Below are positions 9,422-18,526 of a stretch of DNA of 64,000 nt, piece by piece. Where the stretch lies: contig CACOGI010000002.1 in the NCBI GenBank assembly GCA_902626725.1, positions 1-64,000 of the forward strand, read 5' to 3'. The stretch is from an uncultured Pelagibacteraceae bacterium (GTDB lineage Bacteria > Pseudomonadota > Alphaproteobacteria > Pelagibacterales > Pelagibacteraceae). A program made the position numbers and the translations under genes. Below the pieces are notes generated by a model, which had not been told where the DNA came from, did no database searches, and saw only the letters and a list, made by a program, of their open reading frames with translations. Numbering within the stretch: position 1 is the first letter of the stretch; every line of letters starts with the position of its first letter.

Positions 9422-10327
9422 TTAATTCAATGCAATAAATCTTCTATTTGTTCTCATAACCAAACTATAGTAAGTGATTGATATGAAAAGGAAGAACCCA
9501 CCAATTATTGTGTTGGTAGATGGTATTTCGTTAATACCAAAAAGCGGTAACCAAACCCAAAAAATTCCACCAATAACCTCAGTCAAAGATAACAAAGTTA
9601 GTTCTGCAGCTGGGATAGCTTTTGAGCCTATTGAATATAAAATCAAACCAAAACAAACTAGAGTTCCATGTAAAGAAAACAAAGTTCCATTATAACTTGT
9701 AGAAAAAAATGATAAATCCTTACTTATTATAAATAATGAGGCAGTTATTAAACAGAATAGGCCAGAAATTGCTACGGTTGTAAATTTAGGTGTTTCTTTT
9801 CTCCATCTTAATGAGACTGAAAAAATTGAAAAACCAATTGAGGAAGTAATTCCAAAAACAAACCCTATCAAAGAAGATTTTTGAGTATTACCTAATGCTA
9901 TTGTTATTATTCCAATTGTTGCAAGTATAATTGCTATCCATACATTCGCACTTATTCTTTCTCTTAAAAATAAAAATCCAAGTAATGCTGTAAAAAAAGG
10001 CATTGCGGCTAAACACAATAATGTAATAGCAGCTGTTGTGTGAGTTATTGAATATATAAAACTAATCATTGCAATACCAAGCCCTACCCCACCAATCAAA
10101 CCTGAAACACCAATTTTCAAATAATTTTTATAAAACTGAATTCCCTCTTCAAAATATAAATATAAATTTAACACAATAAAAATAGTAAGGCCTCTCCCAA
10201 AAATATACTGCCACGGCACTAATTCCGGCTGATCCATATATCTAACTACTAATGGACCAAATGACCAAAGAATACCTGCAAATAAAACAACTGGTATTGC
10301 GAGTTTTTCATTTTTAATCTCAATCAT
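9422..10327 (-). CDS. EamA/DMT family transporter
   Basis: 10-TM EamA profile; 9 nt upstream of creatinase on the same strand. Confidence 0.85.
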   Translation of the reverse strand: MIEIKNEKLAIPVVLFAGILWSFGPLVVRYMDQPELVPWQYIFGRGLTIFIVLNLYLYFEEGIQFYKNYLKIGVSGLIGGVGLGIAMISFIYSITHTTAAITLLCLAAMPFFTALLGFLFLRERISANVWIAIILATIGIITIALGNTQKSSLIGFVFGITSSIGFSIFSVSLRWRKETPKFTTVAISGLFCLITASLFIISKDLSFFSTSYNGTLFSLHGTLVCFGLILYSIGSKAIPAAELTLLSLTEVIGGIFWVWLPLFGINEIPSTNTIIGGFFLFISITYYSLVMRTNRRFIALN

Positions 10328-10377
10328 AAGACAATATTTAATTGTAAATAGTTACAACTACAACAAAAATAGATAAT

Positions 10378-11631
10378 TTAAATTAAATTGTTGTTAGAGT
10401 AATTTGGAAAAAAACAATCAACAGTTTCACCCTTTTTAAATCTTTCTTTACCCGAAGGTAACATCACCCAAATATTTGACTGAATAAATGACTTAATTCT
10501 AAATGACTCCTGACCTTTTAAAATTTCAACTTCTAGTTTACCATTTTTGGTTGTACTCAACTTACTTTTTACAAACTGAGTGAGGTCATTTTTTTTTCTA
10601 AATTCATTCTTTAGTCTTGCTTTAAAAGAAATTTCTTCTTTTATACCAAGTAAACTCCTAATATATGGATAAACAAAGAATCTAAAACAAGCAGCTGATG
10701 AAATTGGATTTCCAGGTAAACCAAAAACAGCTTTGGGCTTACCTTTTATCTTAGCAAACAAAATAGGTTTACCTGGTCTAATTGCTACACTTTTAAAATA
10801 ATTAGATAATTTAAATTTTCTCACTACACTTGGTACAAAATCAAATTTTCCAGCTGATACAGCTCCAGATGTAATAATCATGTCAATTTTGGATTTAAGC
10901 ATTTTGTTTATATGTGACTTAAATACATTACTGTGATTATCCCTTAAAATCCCACCATCTTTAAAATTAAATAAAAAATTTTGATTTAAAGAATTTATAT
11001 AATGACAATTTGAGTTTCTAACTTCCCATTCATGAATTTTATCTTTATTAGTAATTTCATTGCCAGTTGAAAAAAACAAAATATTTAGTTTTTTTTTGAC
11101 TTTGATTTTTTTTACACCTAATGTTTTTAAAGCAAGTATATGATTAGATTGTAAAATTGTTCCTTGAGATATTAATAAATCACCCTTTTTATAATCAGAG
11201 CCTTTAAATCTCACGTGTTCAAACTTTGTAATTTTTTTATTTAATAAAATATATTTTGCATTTTTTTTATTTGGGTAAAAATTTATTTGTTCAATTGGGA
11301 TTATTGTGTCAAAAGATCTTGGAATTAACGCACCAGTCATAATCTCGACTGTTTCAAATTTTTTGATCTTTTTTTTAATTGGTTTATTTCCTGCTGCAAT
11401 TGATCCAATTATTTTAAATTTTTGATATATCTTTTTATTTAATTTATTTGTATCTTTTGATTTAATTGCATAACCATCAAATGATGCATTGTTTGCTGAT
11501 GGATAATCTGAATTACTATAGATATTAACTGAACTCACTCTATTTAAACTTTTCGATGAATTTATATTTTCATCATTTAATTTAATTTTGGACTTTTTAA
11601 GTATTTTTAACGCTTGGCTATAAGATTTCAT
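10378..11631 (-). CDS. moeA: Molybdopterin molybdotransferase
   Basis: NNASFDGYAIKSKD, VEIMTGALIPRSFDTIIPIEQ, TSGAVSAGKFDFV, FGLPGNPISSAACFRFFV. Confidence 0.93.
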   Translation of the reverse strand: MKSYSQALKILKKSKIKLNDENINSSKSLNRVSSVNIYSNSDYPSANNASFDGYAIKSKDTNKLNKKIYQKFKIIGSIAAGNKPIKKKIKKFETVEIMTGALIPRSFDTIIPIEQINFYPNKKNAKYILLNKKITKFEHVRFKGSDYKKGDLLISQGTILQSNHILALKTLGVKKIKVKKKLNILFFSTGNEITNKDKIHEWEVRNSNCHYINSLNQNFLFNFKDGGILRDNHSNVFKSHINKMLKSKIDMIITSGAVSAGKFDFVPSVVRKFKLSNYFKSVAIRPGKPILFAKIKGKPKAVFGLPGNPISSAACFRFFVYPYIRSLLGIKEEISFKARLKNEFRKKNDLTQFVKSKLSTTKNGKLEVEILKGQESFRIKSFIQSNIWVMLPSGKERFKKGETVDCFFPNYSNNNLI

Positions 11632-11664
11632 TTTTATATTATATAAGTAAGTAAAAAAAATTAA

Positions 11665-12063
11665 ATGGATTTAGAAATATTAAATATAGCGTCAGATGCT
11701 GATAATAATAGAGATATTAAAAATCATACACATTTTTCTAAACTAAAAAATTCATTATGTGGAGATGAAATGTTAATTAAATTAATTATTAAAAACGAAA
11801 AAATAGTTGATTTTGGATACCAAGGTAAATCATGTGTTTATTGTCAGGCGTCAGCAAGTTTATTATCAAAGATTTCAATTAATAATAAAAAGAAGAAATT
11901 AAATGAGTTATGTGATGATGCAAAATCATATTTTGATGGAAATTTAAGAATAATTGACGAAAAATGGCTATTTTTGAGGAAATTATTTAAAAAAAAAAAT
12001 ATTTCTAGAAAAGAATGTTTGTTATTACCTTTCAAGACACTTAAAAAAATAGTATCTAGTTAA
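11665..12063 (+). CDS. NifU/SufU-like Fe-S scaffold protein
   Basis: Three Cys motifs: NSLCGDEM, KSCVYCQASASLLS, SRKECLLLPFKTL. Confidence 0.75.
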   Translation: MDLEILNIASDADNNRDIKNHTHFSKLKNSLCGDEMLIKLIIKNEKIVDFGYQGKSCVYCQASASLLSKISINNKKKKLNELCDDAKSYFDGNLRIIDEKWLFLRKLFKKKNISRKECLLLPFKTLKKIVSS

Positions 12064-12065
12064 TT

Positions 12066-12530
12066 GTGGGAAATACAAAACAATCTATCTTAGCAGGTTT
12101 ATTTTCTATTATCACAATAGGAATTTTAACTTCATTAACTTACAAAACAGAATTTGGAATATTCTTAATCGCATCATTTGGTTCATCAATGGTTTTACTT
12201 TATGGTTATCCAGAGAGTCCCTTCGCTCAGCCAAAAAATGTATTTTTTGGACACCTGGTGACTTCAATCGTTGGTTTAATTGTTTTGTACTTTGTGCCAT
12301 TACCCATTTTTATTACCGTTCCTATAGCTGTAGGTTTTGGTGTTGGCTTAATGATTTTATTTAATGTTACTCATCCTCCTGCCGGAGGAAATCCCATTAT
12401 AGTCATAGTTGGTAGTGTATCATTCGATTACTTGTTCAGCCCTGTAATAACAGGTTCTATAATAATCATTATATCCGCAATAATTATAAACCGATTTATT
12501 TTAAGAAAATCTTACCCAAGTCAAAAATAA
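12066..12530 (+). CDS. HPP family membrane protein
   Basis: FGSSMVLLYGYPESPFAQPKNVFFGH and FNVTHPPAGGNPII motifs; GTG start, 2 nt after the upstream gene. Confidence 0.85.
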   Translation: MGNTKQSILAGLFSIITIGILTSLTYKTEFGIFLIASFGSSMVLLYGYPESPFAQPKNVFFGHLVTSIVGLIVLYFVPLPIFITVPIAVGFGVGLMILFNVTHPPAGGNPIIVIVGSVSFDYLFSPVITGSIIIIISAIIINRFILRKSYPSQK

Positions 12531-12599
12531 TTCATTTGCTAGAGACCTTAAAATAAGGTTAGATACCCAAAATAAATATTTAAATACACAGGAGAATAA

Positions 12600-13799
12600 A
12601 TGAAAATATTATGCATATTATATGATGATCCGAAAGGTGGAATGCCAAAATCATATGCACTTTCTGAATTACCTAAAATTGAAAAATACCCAGATGGAAT
12701 GACTTTACCTTCACCAAAAGGTAGAGACTATACTCCAGGACAGTTACTAGGTTGTGTGTCTGGTGAACTTGGATTAAGAAAGTTTTTAGAAAGCAACGGA
12801 CATGAATTAGTCGTTACTAATAGTAAAGATGGAGATGGATGTGAGGCTGATAAACATATTGTTGATGCCGACATTGTTATCTCTCAACCATTCTTTCCAT
12901 ATTATTTGACAAAAGAAAGAATAGCAAAAGCTAAAAACCTTAAAATGGCAATCACAGCTGGTATCGGTTCAGACCATGTTGATTTACAGGCTGCAATGGA
13001 TAACAAAATTGATGTTGTAGAAGTAACTTATTGTAATTCTAGATCTGTAGCTGAACATATTGTTATGATGATTGTTTCAATGGTAAGAGATTATCATAAT
13101 CAACATAGAATCGTTAATGAAGGTGGCTGGAATATTGCTGATGCTGTTCAAAGATCATATGATGTTGAAGGTATGCATATTGGAACTGTAGCAGCCGGTA
13201 GAATTGGTTTAGATGCTTTAAGGAAGATGAAACCTTTTGATGTTCATTTGCATTACTTTGATAGACATAAACTGCCTGATGCTGTTGAAAAAGAGCTTAA
13301 TCTCACATTTCATGAATCAGTAGAATCAATGGTTAAAGTCTGTGATGTAGTGACTATTAATTGTCCTCTTCATCCTGAAACAGAAAACTTATTTGATGAT
13401 AAAATGATAAGTAAAATGAAAAAAGGAGCTTATATAGTTAACACTGCAAGAGGAAAAATCTGTAATCGTGAGGCAATTGCAAAAGCGTTAAAAAGCGGTC
13501 AATTGAGTGGTTATGCAGGAGATGTTTGGTTTCCTCAACCAGCTCCAAATGATCATGTGTGGAGAAGTATGCCAAATCATGGAATGACGCCTCATACATC
13601 AGGAACATCATTGACAGCTCAAGCAAGATATGCTGATGGTGTGCGAGAGATACTGGAATGTTTCTTTGAAGGGAAAGAGATCAGAAATCAATATTTAATT
13701 GTAAAAGATGGTCAATTAGCTGGTATGGGTGCCCACTCTTATAGTAAAGGGTCTGCAACTGGTGGTTCAGAGGAAGCAGCAAAATATAAGAAAAAATAG
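12600..13799 (+). CDS. fdh: NAD-dependent formate dehydrogenase (metal-free, D-2-hydroxyacid dehydrogenase fold)
   Basis: AITAGIGSDHVDLQAA, VVEVTYCNSRSVAEH, FDVHLHYFDRHKLP, WFPQPAPNDHVWRSMPNHGMTPHTSGTSLTAQARYA. Confidence 0.92.
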   Translation: MKILCILYDDPKGGMPKSYALSELPKIEKYPDGMTLPSPKGRDYTPGQLLGCVSGELGLRKFLESNGHELVVTNSKDGDGCEADKHIVDADIVISQPFFPYYLTKERIAKAKNLKMAITAGIGSDHVDLQAAMDNKIDVVEVTYCNSRSVAEHIVMMIVSMVRDYHNQHRIVNEGGWNIADAVQRSYDVEGMHIGTVAAGRIGLDALRKMKPFDVHLHYFDRHKLPDAVEKELNLTFHESVESMVKVCDVVTINCPLHPETENLFDDKMISKMKKGAYIVNTARGKICNREAIAKALKSGQLSGYAGDVWFPQPAPNDHVWRSMPNHGMTPHTSGTSLTAQARYADGVREILECFFEGKEIRNQYLIVKDGQLAGMGAHSYSKGSATGGSEEAAKYKKK

Positions 13800-13811
13800 A
13801 TTTAAAATTTA

Positions 13812-13849
13812 AAAAAAAGCGGTTTATATTATTATAAATCGCTTTTTTT
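13812..13849 (+). terminator. Intrinsic terminator downstream of fdh
   Basis: Stem GCGGTTTATA (13819-13828) / TATAAATCGC (13833-13842), one G-U pair, TTAT loop, flanked by A7 and T7; ends directly at the selO ATG. Confidence 0.88.
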
Positions 13850-15301
13850 ATGAGTAGAGTTAATTGGAATTTCGAAAATACCTATTTTAATTTACCAGAA
13901 TCTTTTAAAGAAGATATAAACCCCGTCCCTGTAAAAAATCCTGATTTAGTAGTATTTAATGAAGGTTTGGCCTCTGAATTAAATCTTAATTTTTCAAACA
14001 TTGATAAATTTGAACTTTCAAAAATTTTTTCAGGGAATTTATTACCAGAGGGGAGTAATTCAATTGCCCAAGCTTATGCAGGTCATCAGTTTGGACACTT
14101 TACAATGCTTGGTGACGGTAGAGCAGTTTTGATTGGTGAACATACTACAAAATCAAATGAAAAATACGACATTCAATTTAAAGGTTCTGGCAAAACTGCA
14201 TTTTCAAGAAATGGCGACGGGCGTGCAGCTCTAGGTCCAATGTTAAGAGAATACATAATTAGTGAAGCTATGAATGGTTTAAAAATACCTACTACACGAA
14301 GTCTAGCAGTGGTAAAAACTGGAGAAAAAATTCAGAGAGAGACAGCCTTACAGGGTGCAATTCTTACTCGTGTTGCCTCTAGTCATATAAGAGTTGGCAC
14401 ATTTCAATATATCGCAGCAAGACAAAAAGAAAATGAATTAAAAATTTTGTTAGATTACACAATTGAAAGACATTATCCTGAAATAAAAAATTCAAATAAT
14501 CAAGCTTTAGATTTATTAAATCTTTTAATAGACCGACAAAGTAATTTAGTTGTTAATTGGATGCGTGTAGGTTTTATTCATGGAGTAATGAATACTGATA
14601 ATATGACAATTTCTGGGGAAACTATTGATTATGGTCCATGTGCGTTTATGGATAGCTATGATCCAAAAACTGTTTTTAGTTCAATAGATCAAATGGGTAG
14701 ATACGCGTATTGTAATCAACCTGTTATTACAAAATGGAACTTAGCTAGATTTGCAGAATGTTTAGTTCCTTTAATCGATAAAGATCAAGATAAAGCTATT
14801 AAAATAGCTACTGAAAAAATTAATTCTTTTGAAAAAAAATACGAAGAAAAATGGATGAATATGATGAGAGATAAATTAGGATTATTTGGTTTAGAAGATA
14901 AAGACAAATTTTTAATTTTAGATTTATTGACTTGGATGCATGAGAAAAAGGCAGATTATACAAATACGTTTTGTCATTTAATGGATCTTACTCCAAAAAA
15001 AGATACGTTGTTTGATGATAATGATTTTATGAACTGGAAAAAAAGATGGAAAGAAAGATTATCTAAAAATAATAACTCACCAAATAAATACTTAGAATTG
15101 ATGAAGAATAATAACCCATTGGTTATTCCAAGAAACCACAAAGTTGAGGAAGCTTTAGAGTCAGCAGAAAAAAATGATTTTAAGCCTCTTAATCAACTTG
15201 TTGAAATTTTGAAAGATCCTTATTCTCAAAAAGACAATATTTTTAATTATCAAATTCCATCTAATTCTGTTGAGAAGTATCAAACTTTTTGTGGAACTTA
15301 A
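13850..15301 (+). CDS. selO: Protein adenylyltransferase SelO (YdiU/UPF0061)
   Basis: AQAYAGHQFGHFTMLGDGRAVLIGE, QFKGSGKTAFSRNGDGRAALGPMLREYI, GVMNTDNMTISGETIDYGPCAFMD. Confidence 0.93.
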   Translation: MSRVNWNFENTYFNLPESFKEDINPVPVKNPDLVVFNEGLASELNLNFSNIDKFELSKIFSGNLLPEGSNSIAQAYAGHQFGHFTMLGDGRAVLIGEHTTKSNEKYDIQFKGSGKTAFSRNGDGRAALGPMLREYIISEAMNGLKIPTTRSLAVVKTGEKIQRETALQGAILTRVASSHIRVGTFQYIAARQKENELKILLDYTIERHYPEIKNSNNQALDLLNLLIDRQSNLVVNWMRVGFIHGVMNTDNMTISGETIDYGPCAFMDSYDPKTVFSSIDQMGRYAYCNQPVITKWNLARFAECLVPLIDKDQDKAIKIATEKINSFEKKYEEKWMNMMRDKLGLFGLEDKDKFLILDLLTWMHEKKADYTNTFCHLMDLTPKKDTLFDDNDFMNWKKRWKERLSKNNNSPNKYLELMKNNNPLVIPRNHKVEEALESAEKNDFKPLNQLVEILKDPYSQKDNIFNYQIPSNSVEKYQTFCGT

Positions 15302-16405
15302 TTAAAGAACGTAAGGTTCTGGTCTTGCCTCTTTGCCTAAAACTCTTTCAACAGCCATGTTTGATATATCAATTGATTGGTACGCGCCTGTTGTAATTAA
15401 CTCCGTTAATGCTCTACCTATTCCCGGTGCCTGCATAAGACCTCTACCAGTAAAACCGGTAGCTAAATAAACATTTTCAAATTTTGGATGTTTTCCAACA
15501 ACAGCATTATTATCAAGCCTGTTACAGTCATAGTAGCCAGCCCAACCTCCTGTTAACTTTAACTCTTCCATAGCTGGAATTCTTTGTGCCAGTGCAGGCC
15601 AAACAAGTTCTTCAAAATCATCCCAAGTTGGCTCTAAGTCTTTAGCATCGAAAACAGATTTTGGCGACCCAGCCAAATACTCTTTACCTTCAGGTCTCCA
15701 ATATACACCTGTTGTTAGATCTCCAGTTAATGGCATATCTGGAATATGCTTTGGACACTTTACTCTAAATACAGTATGTTTTTGTGGTTCAACTGGAATA
15801 TCTTCTAATAATTCTTTTGTCCAACACCCAGCTGCAGAAATAATTGTTTTAGCTTTAATTTCAGATAGAGATTTTACTTCACCTTTTACAAATTGGGCAC
15901 CAAGTTCCATCGCCTTACTTTTTAATGCTCCATGGAACATGAAAGGATCGATCCATCCTTCACTTTGATTGTCAGTAAACGTTGCTGTTTCTATTCCATC
16001 ACTATTAATATATGGAAAAAATTTTGTTAATTCTGATCCCTTAATATTCTTTGTACCAGCTTCACAAGCTTTATGATTTTCCAAAGCTTTATATTGTTCC
16101 TCAGCATGTTCAGGCCCAAACATTAAGAGATATCCATTTGTTACCATACTAGCTGTTGGTTTAGGATTTTTTTCTGTTTTTAACAATTCAGGTATTTGAA
16201 AAATAAATTCTCTCGCAAATTTTCCTAGTAAAATATTTTCTTTTTGAAAAAATTGTCTTCTAAATCCTCCAAGCGATAAAGGGAAAGAAGCTGTTTTATA
16301 TGTTGGATCTCTCTCAATAACTTTTACTTTTCTGCCTTCTTTTGACAAAAAATAAGCAGTGGCAGTACCAATAATTCCACCACCAACAATAACAACATCA
16401 TCCAT
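15302..16405 (-). CDS. FAD-dependent oxidoreductase, FOXRED1-like (DAO superfamily)
   Basis: GGGIIGTATAYFLSKEG Rossmann motif; C-terminus WAGYYDCNRLDNNAVVGKHPKFENVYLATGFTGRGLMQAPGIGRALTELI resembles FOXRED1. Confidence 0.8.
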   Translation of the reverse strand: MDDVVIVGGGIIGTATAYFLSKEGRKVKVIERDPTYKTASFPLSLGGFRRQFFQKENILLGKFAREFIFQIPELLKTEKNPKPTASMVTNGYLLMFGPEHAEEQYKALENHKACEAGTKNIKGSELTKFFPYINSDGIETATFTDNQSEGWIDPFMFHGALKSKAMELGAQFVKGEVKSLSEIKAKTIISAAGCWTKELLEDIPVEPQKHTVFRVKCPKHIPDMPLTGDLTTGVYWRPEGKEYLAGSPKSVFDAKDLEPTWDDFEELVWPALAQRIPAMEELKLTGGWAGYYDCNRLDNNAVVGKHPKFENVYLATGFTGRGLMQAPGIGRALTELITTGAYQSIDISNMAVERVLGKEARPEPYVL

Positions 16406-16406
16406 A

Positions 16407-16874
16407 CTAGTTTAAAATATATAAGTTAAGGTTTAGAAATAGTGCATAGCAACTCCAAAGTAAATAGGGAATCATCAAGTATGAACTTACATAATTGACA
16501 CGTTTAAATTTTAGAATAAGAATAATTATCAAAATAATTAGAATCACTAATACAATCAAAGCTAATAAAATTTGATGAAGTCCAAAGAAAACAATACTCC
16601 AAGTTGTATTAAAAACTATGTGAATAAAATAAATATATATTGTATTCATCTCTCTATTTTTACTGTGCCAGTAAAACCATATTGCTAATGTCATCATTAA
16701 ATATAGTGTCGTCCAAACAGGTGCAAAAACCCAGTCTGGAGGATTAAAATTTGATTTTACTAGCTGAGAATACCACGGTTCTTTAAAACTTATTGTCGCC
16801 ATTCCCCCAATAAATGATGCAGAATATGTAATTATGAAAAATAGAACAAATGATATAAATTTATTTTTAAGCAT
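16407..16874 (-). CDS. tspO: TspO/MBR family protein
   Basis: Five-TM, WYSQLVKSNFNPPDWVFAPVWTTLYLMM and NTTWSIVFFG motifs. Confidence 0.9.
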   Translation of the reverse strand: MLKNKFISFVLFFIITYSASFIGGMATISFKEPWYSQLVKSNFNPPDWVFAPVWTTLYLMMTLAIWFYWHSKNREMNTIYIYFIHIVFNTTWSIVFFGLHQILLALIVLVILIILIIILILKFKRVNYVSSYLMIPYLLWSCYALFLNLNLYILN

Positions 16875-16898
16875 TTAAGTATTATACAACACTATATA

Positions 16899-17657
16899 AT
16901 GAATAAAAAAACTATTTGGATAACTGGAGGAAGCACGGGAATAGGCAAAGCTTTAGCCATAAAATTTGCTAATGAAGGTTGGAATGTAGCAATTTCAGCA
17001 AGACGCGAAAATCTACTTAAAGAAATTTCTGATAGTAATGAAAATATTTATGGATTTCCTTTAGATGTAACAGATAAGTCGAAATGCAAAGAAGTTTTTG
17101 ATCAAATCAAAAATAAATTTCAAAGTATTGATATTTGTTTTTTTTCAACTGGTACCTGGAATCCAAAAAAGGAAAAGGATATTGATGTTGAACAAATTGA
17201 AGATGTATTTAAGGTAAATTTTTTTGGAACTTTGAATAGTATCAAAGCTGTAGAGGAATATTTTAAAAATAAAAAAGAGGGTATTATTACAATTGTTTCA
17301 TCAATTGCTGGTTATAGAGGGTTACCAAATTCAACTGGTTATGGACCTTCTAAATCTGCTCTAAATAATTTAGCAGAAAGTTTATATTTTGATTTTAAAA
17401 GATCAAATGTGCGGGTTTGCTTGGTATCTCCTGGATTTATAAAAACACCAATGACAGATAAAAATGATTTTAAAATGCCATTTTTAAAAACTACAGATTA
17501 TGCAGCTGAAAAAATTTTTGATGGATTAATACATAAAAATAGTTTTGAAATCCATTTTCCAAAATCTCTAACTTATATACTTAAAATATTAAGTTTTTTA
17601 CCAAGCAAAATTTATTTTAGTTTAATTGGTAAAATGACTAAATATCAAAAAAAATAA
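16899..17657 (+). CDS. Short-chain dehydrogenase/reductase
   Basis: TGGSTGIGKALA, SSIAG, YGPSKSALNN SDR motifs. Confidence 0.9.
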   Translation: MNKKTIWITGGSTGIGKALAIKFANEGWNVAISARRENLLKEISDSNENIYGFPLDVTDKSKCKEVFDQIKNKFQSIDICFFSTGTWNPKKEKDIDVEQIEDVFKVNFFGTLNSIKAVEEYFKNKKEGIITIVSSIAGYRGLPNSTGYGPSKSALNNLAESLYFDFKRSNVRVCLVSPGFIKTPMTDKNDFKMPFLKTTDYAAEKIFDGLIHKNSFEIHFPKSLTYILKILSFLPSKIYFSLIGKMTKYQKK

Positions 17658-17667
17658 TTAATTTTTT

Positions 17668-17850
17668 TTAAGCTTTTTGTTGAGCACAAACGTCTTTGAT
17701 AACAGGTACATTAGCACAATCACCACATTTTGTTTGTTGAACAATGCATCCATTATCAAGAACTTTTACATCTACAACTCTATCACACTTAGAGCAAATA
17801 GATGAAACAGTCAGTCCACACTTTTTACAACTATAGTTTTGAGTTTCCAT
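17668..17850 (-). CDS. Small zinc-ribbon-like protein (60 aa)
   Basis: CKKCG...CSKC...C...CGDC cysteine pattern. Confidence 0.55.
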   Translation of the reverse strand: METQNYSCKKCGLTVSSICSKCDRVVDVKVLDNGCIVQQTKCGDCANVPVIKDVCAQQKA

Positions 17851-17963
17851 AAATAGATCGTATTTCTTTAGGAATTAAATACAATAAAATTGTTAGCGAA
17901 TGATAACTAATCTCAAACTTTTTTTTAGAATGATTATTATTAACTTTTAAAAGTAATGGAAAA

Positions 17964-18512
17964 TTAGTCTTTAACAAAAACAACCGTAAGTTCCGCAACT
18001 TTAAAACCAAACTTAGTCATAGTTGCTCTATTTATTGCAACACGATCATCTTGCTTGAATATCCAGTCATCAAAAGTAATTTTCATCTCTTTTCCTTTGA
18101 CGGGTACTAAAAGAACATATTCAAACTTAAATGCTGGTCCATATGAATAACCTTTTGCTGTTCCTACAACATCTCCTGCGGTACCTTCATAGTTATTTTC
18201 ATTAATTTTAGTTATTTGCCATTGCCTATTTTGAATTTCACCATCATCCCAATTAAATTTTTCATCAAGTATTAGCTGCTTACCATCCCATTTTCCGTTT
18301 AAGTCTGCTGAGAACTGTCTTGTAACTTTTCCTGATCTATTTTGTAAAACACCCCAAGCTTTAACATTTCCCGATAAATATTCCTCAATAATTAATCTTG
18401 GTTCTTTATTTTTAAAATCCTCTGGTTTCATAGCACTATTATTTGAACAGTTTGTAATTAAGAATAAAGAAATTATCAACAAAATTGCTTTAAAGTTTAT
18501 TATTTTTCTCAC
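17964..18512 (-). CDS. DUF3833-type lipoprotein
   Basis: Lipobox-like ITNC; FKNKEPRLIIEEYLSGNVKAWGVLQNRSGKVTRQF typical of DUF3833. Confidence 0.8.
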   Translation of the reverse strand: MRKIINFKAILLIISLFLITNCSNNSAMKPEDFKNKEPRLIIEEYLSGNVKAWGVLQNRSGKVTRQFSADLNGKWDGKQLILDEKFNWDDGEIQNRQWQITKINENNYEGTAGDVVGTAKGYSYGPAFKFEYVLLVPVKGKEMKITFDDWIFKQDDRVAINRATMTKFGFKVAELTVVFVKD

Positions 18513-18526
18513 AACTCTCCTTTTAG

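Noticed and set aside
10328-10377. Guanidine riboswitch in front of the DMT-creatinase-AGAT operon
   Set aside because: Only 50 nt between moeA and the permease gene, and no recognisable guanidine aptamer
12549-12563. GACCTTA-AAA-TAAGGTT hairpin before fdh
   Set aside because: Short weak stem without T-tract; not strong enough to call a terminator
15302-16405. Sarcosine oxidase completing a creatine to sarcosine to glycine route
   Set aside because: C-terminal motifs fit FOXRED1-like proteins better; a sarcosine role cannot be claimed from sequence alone
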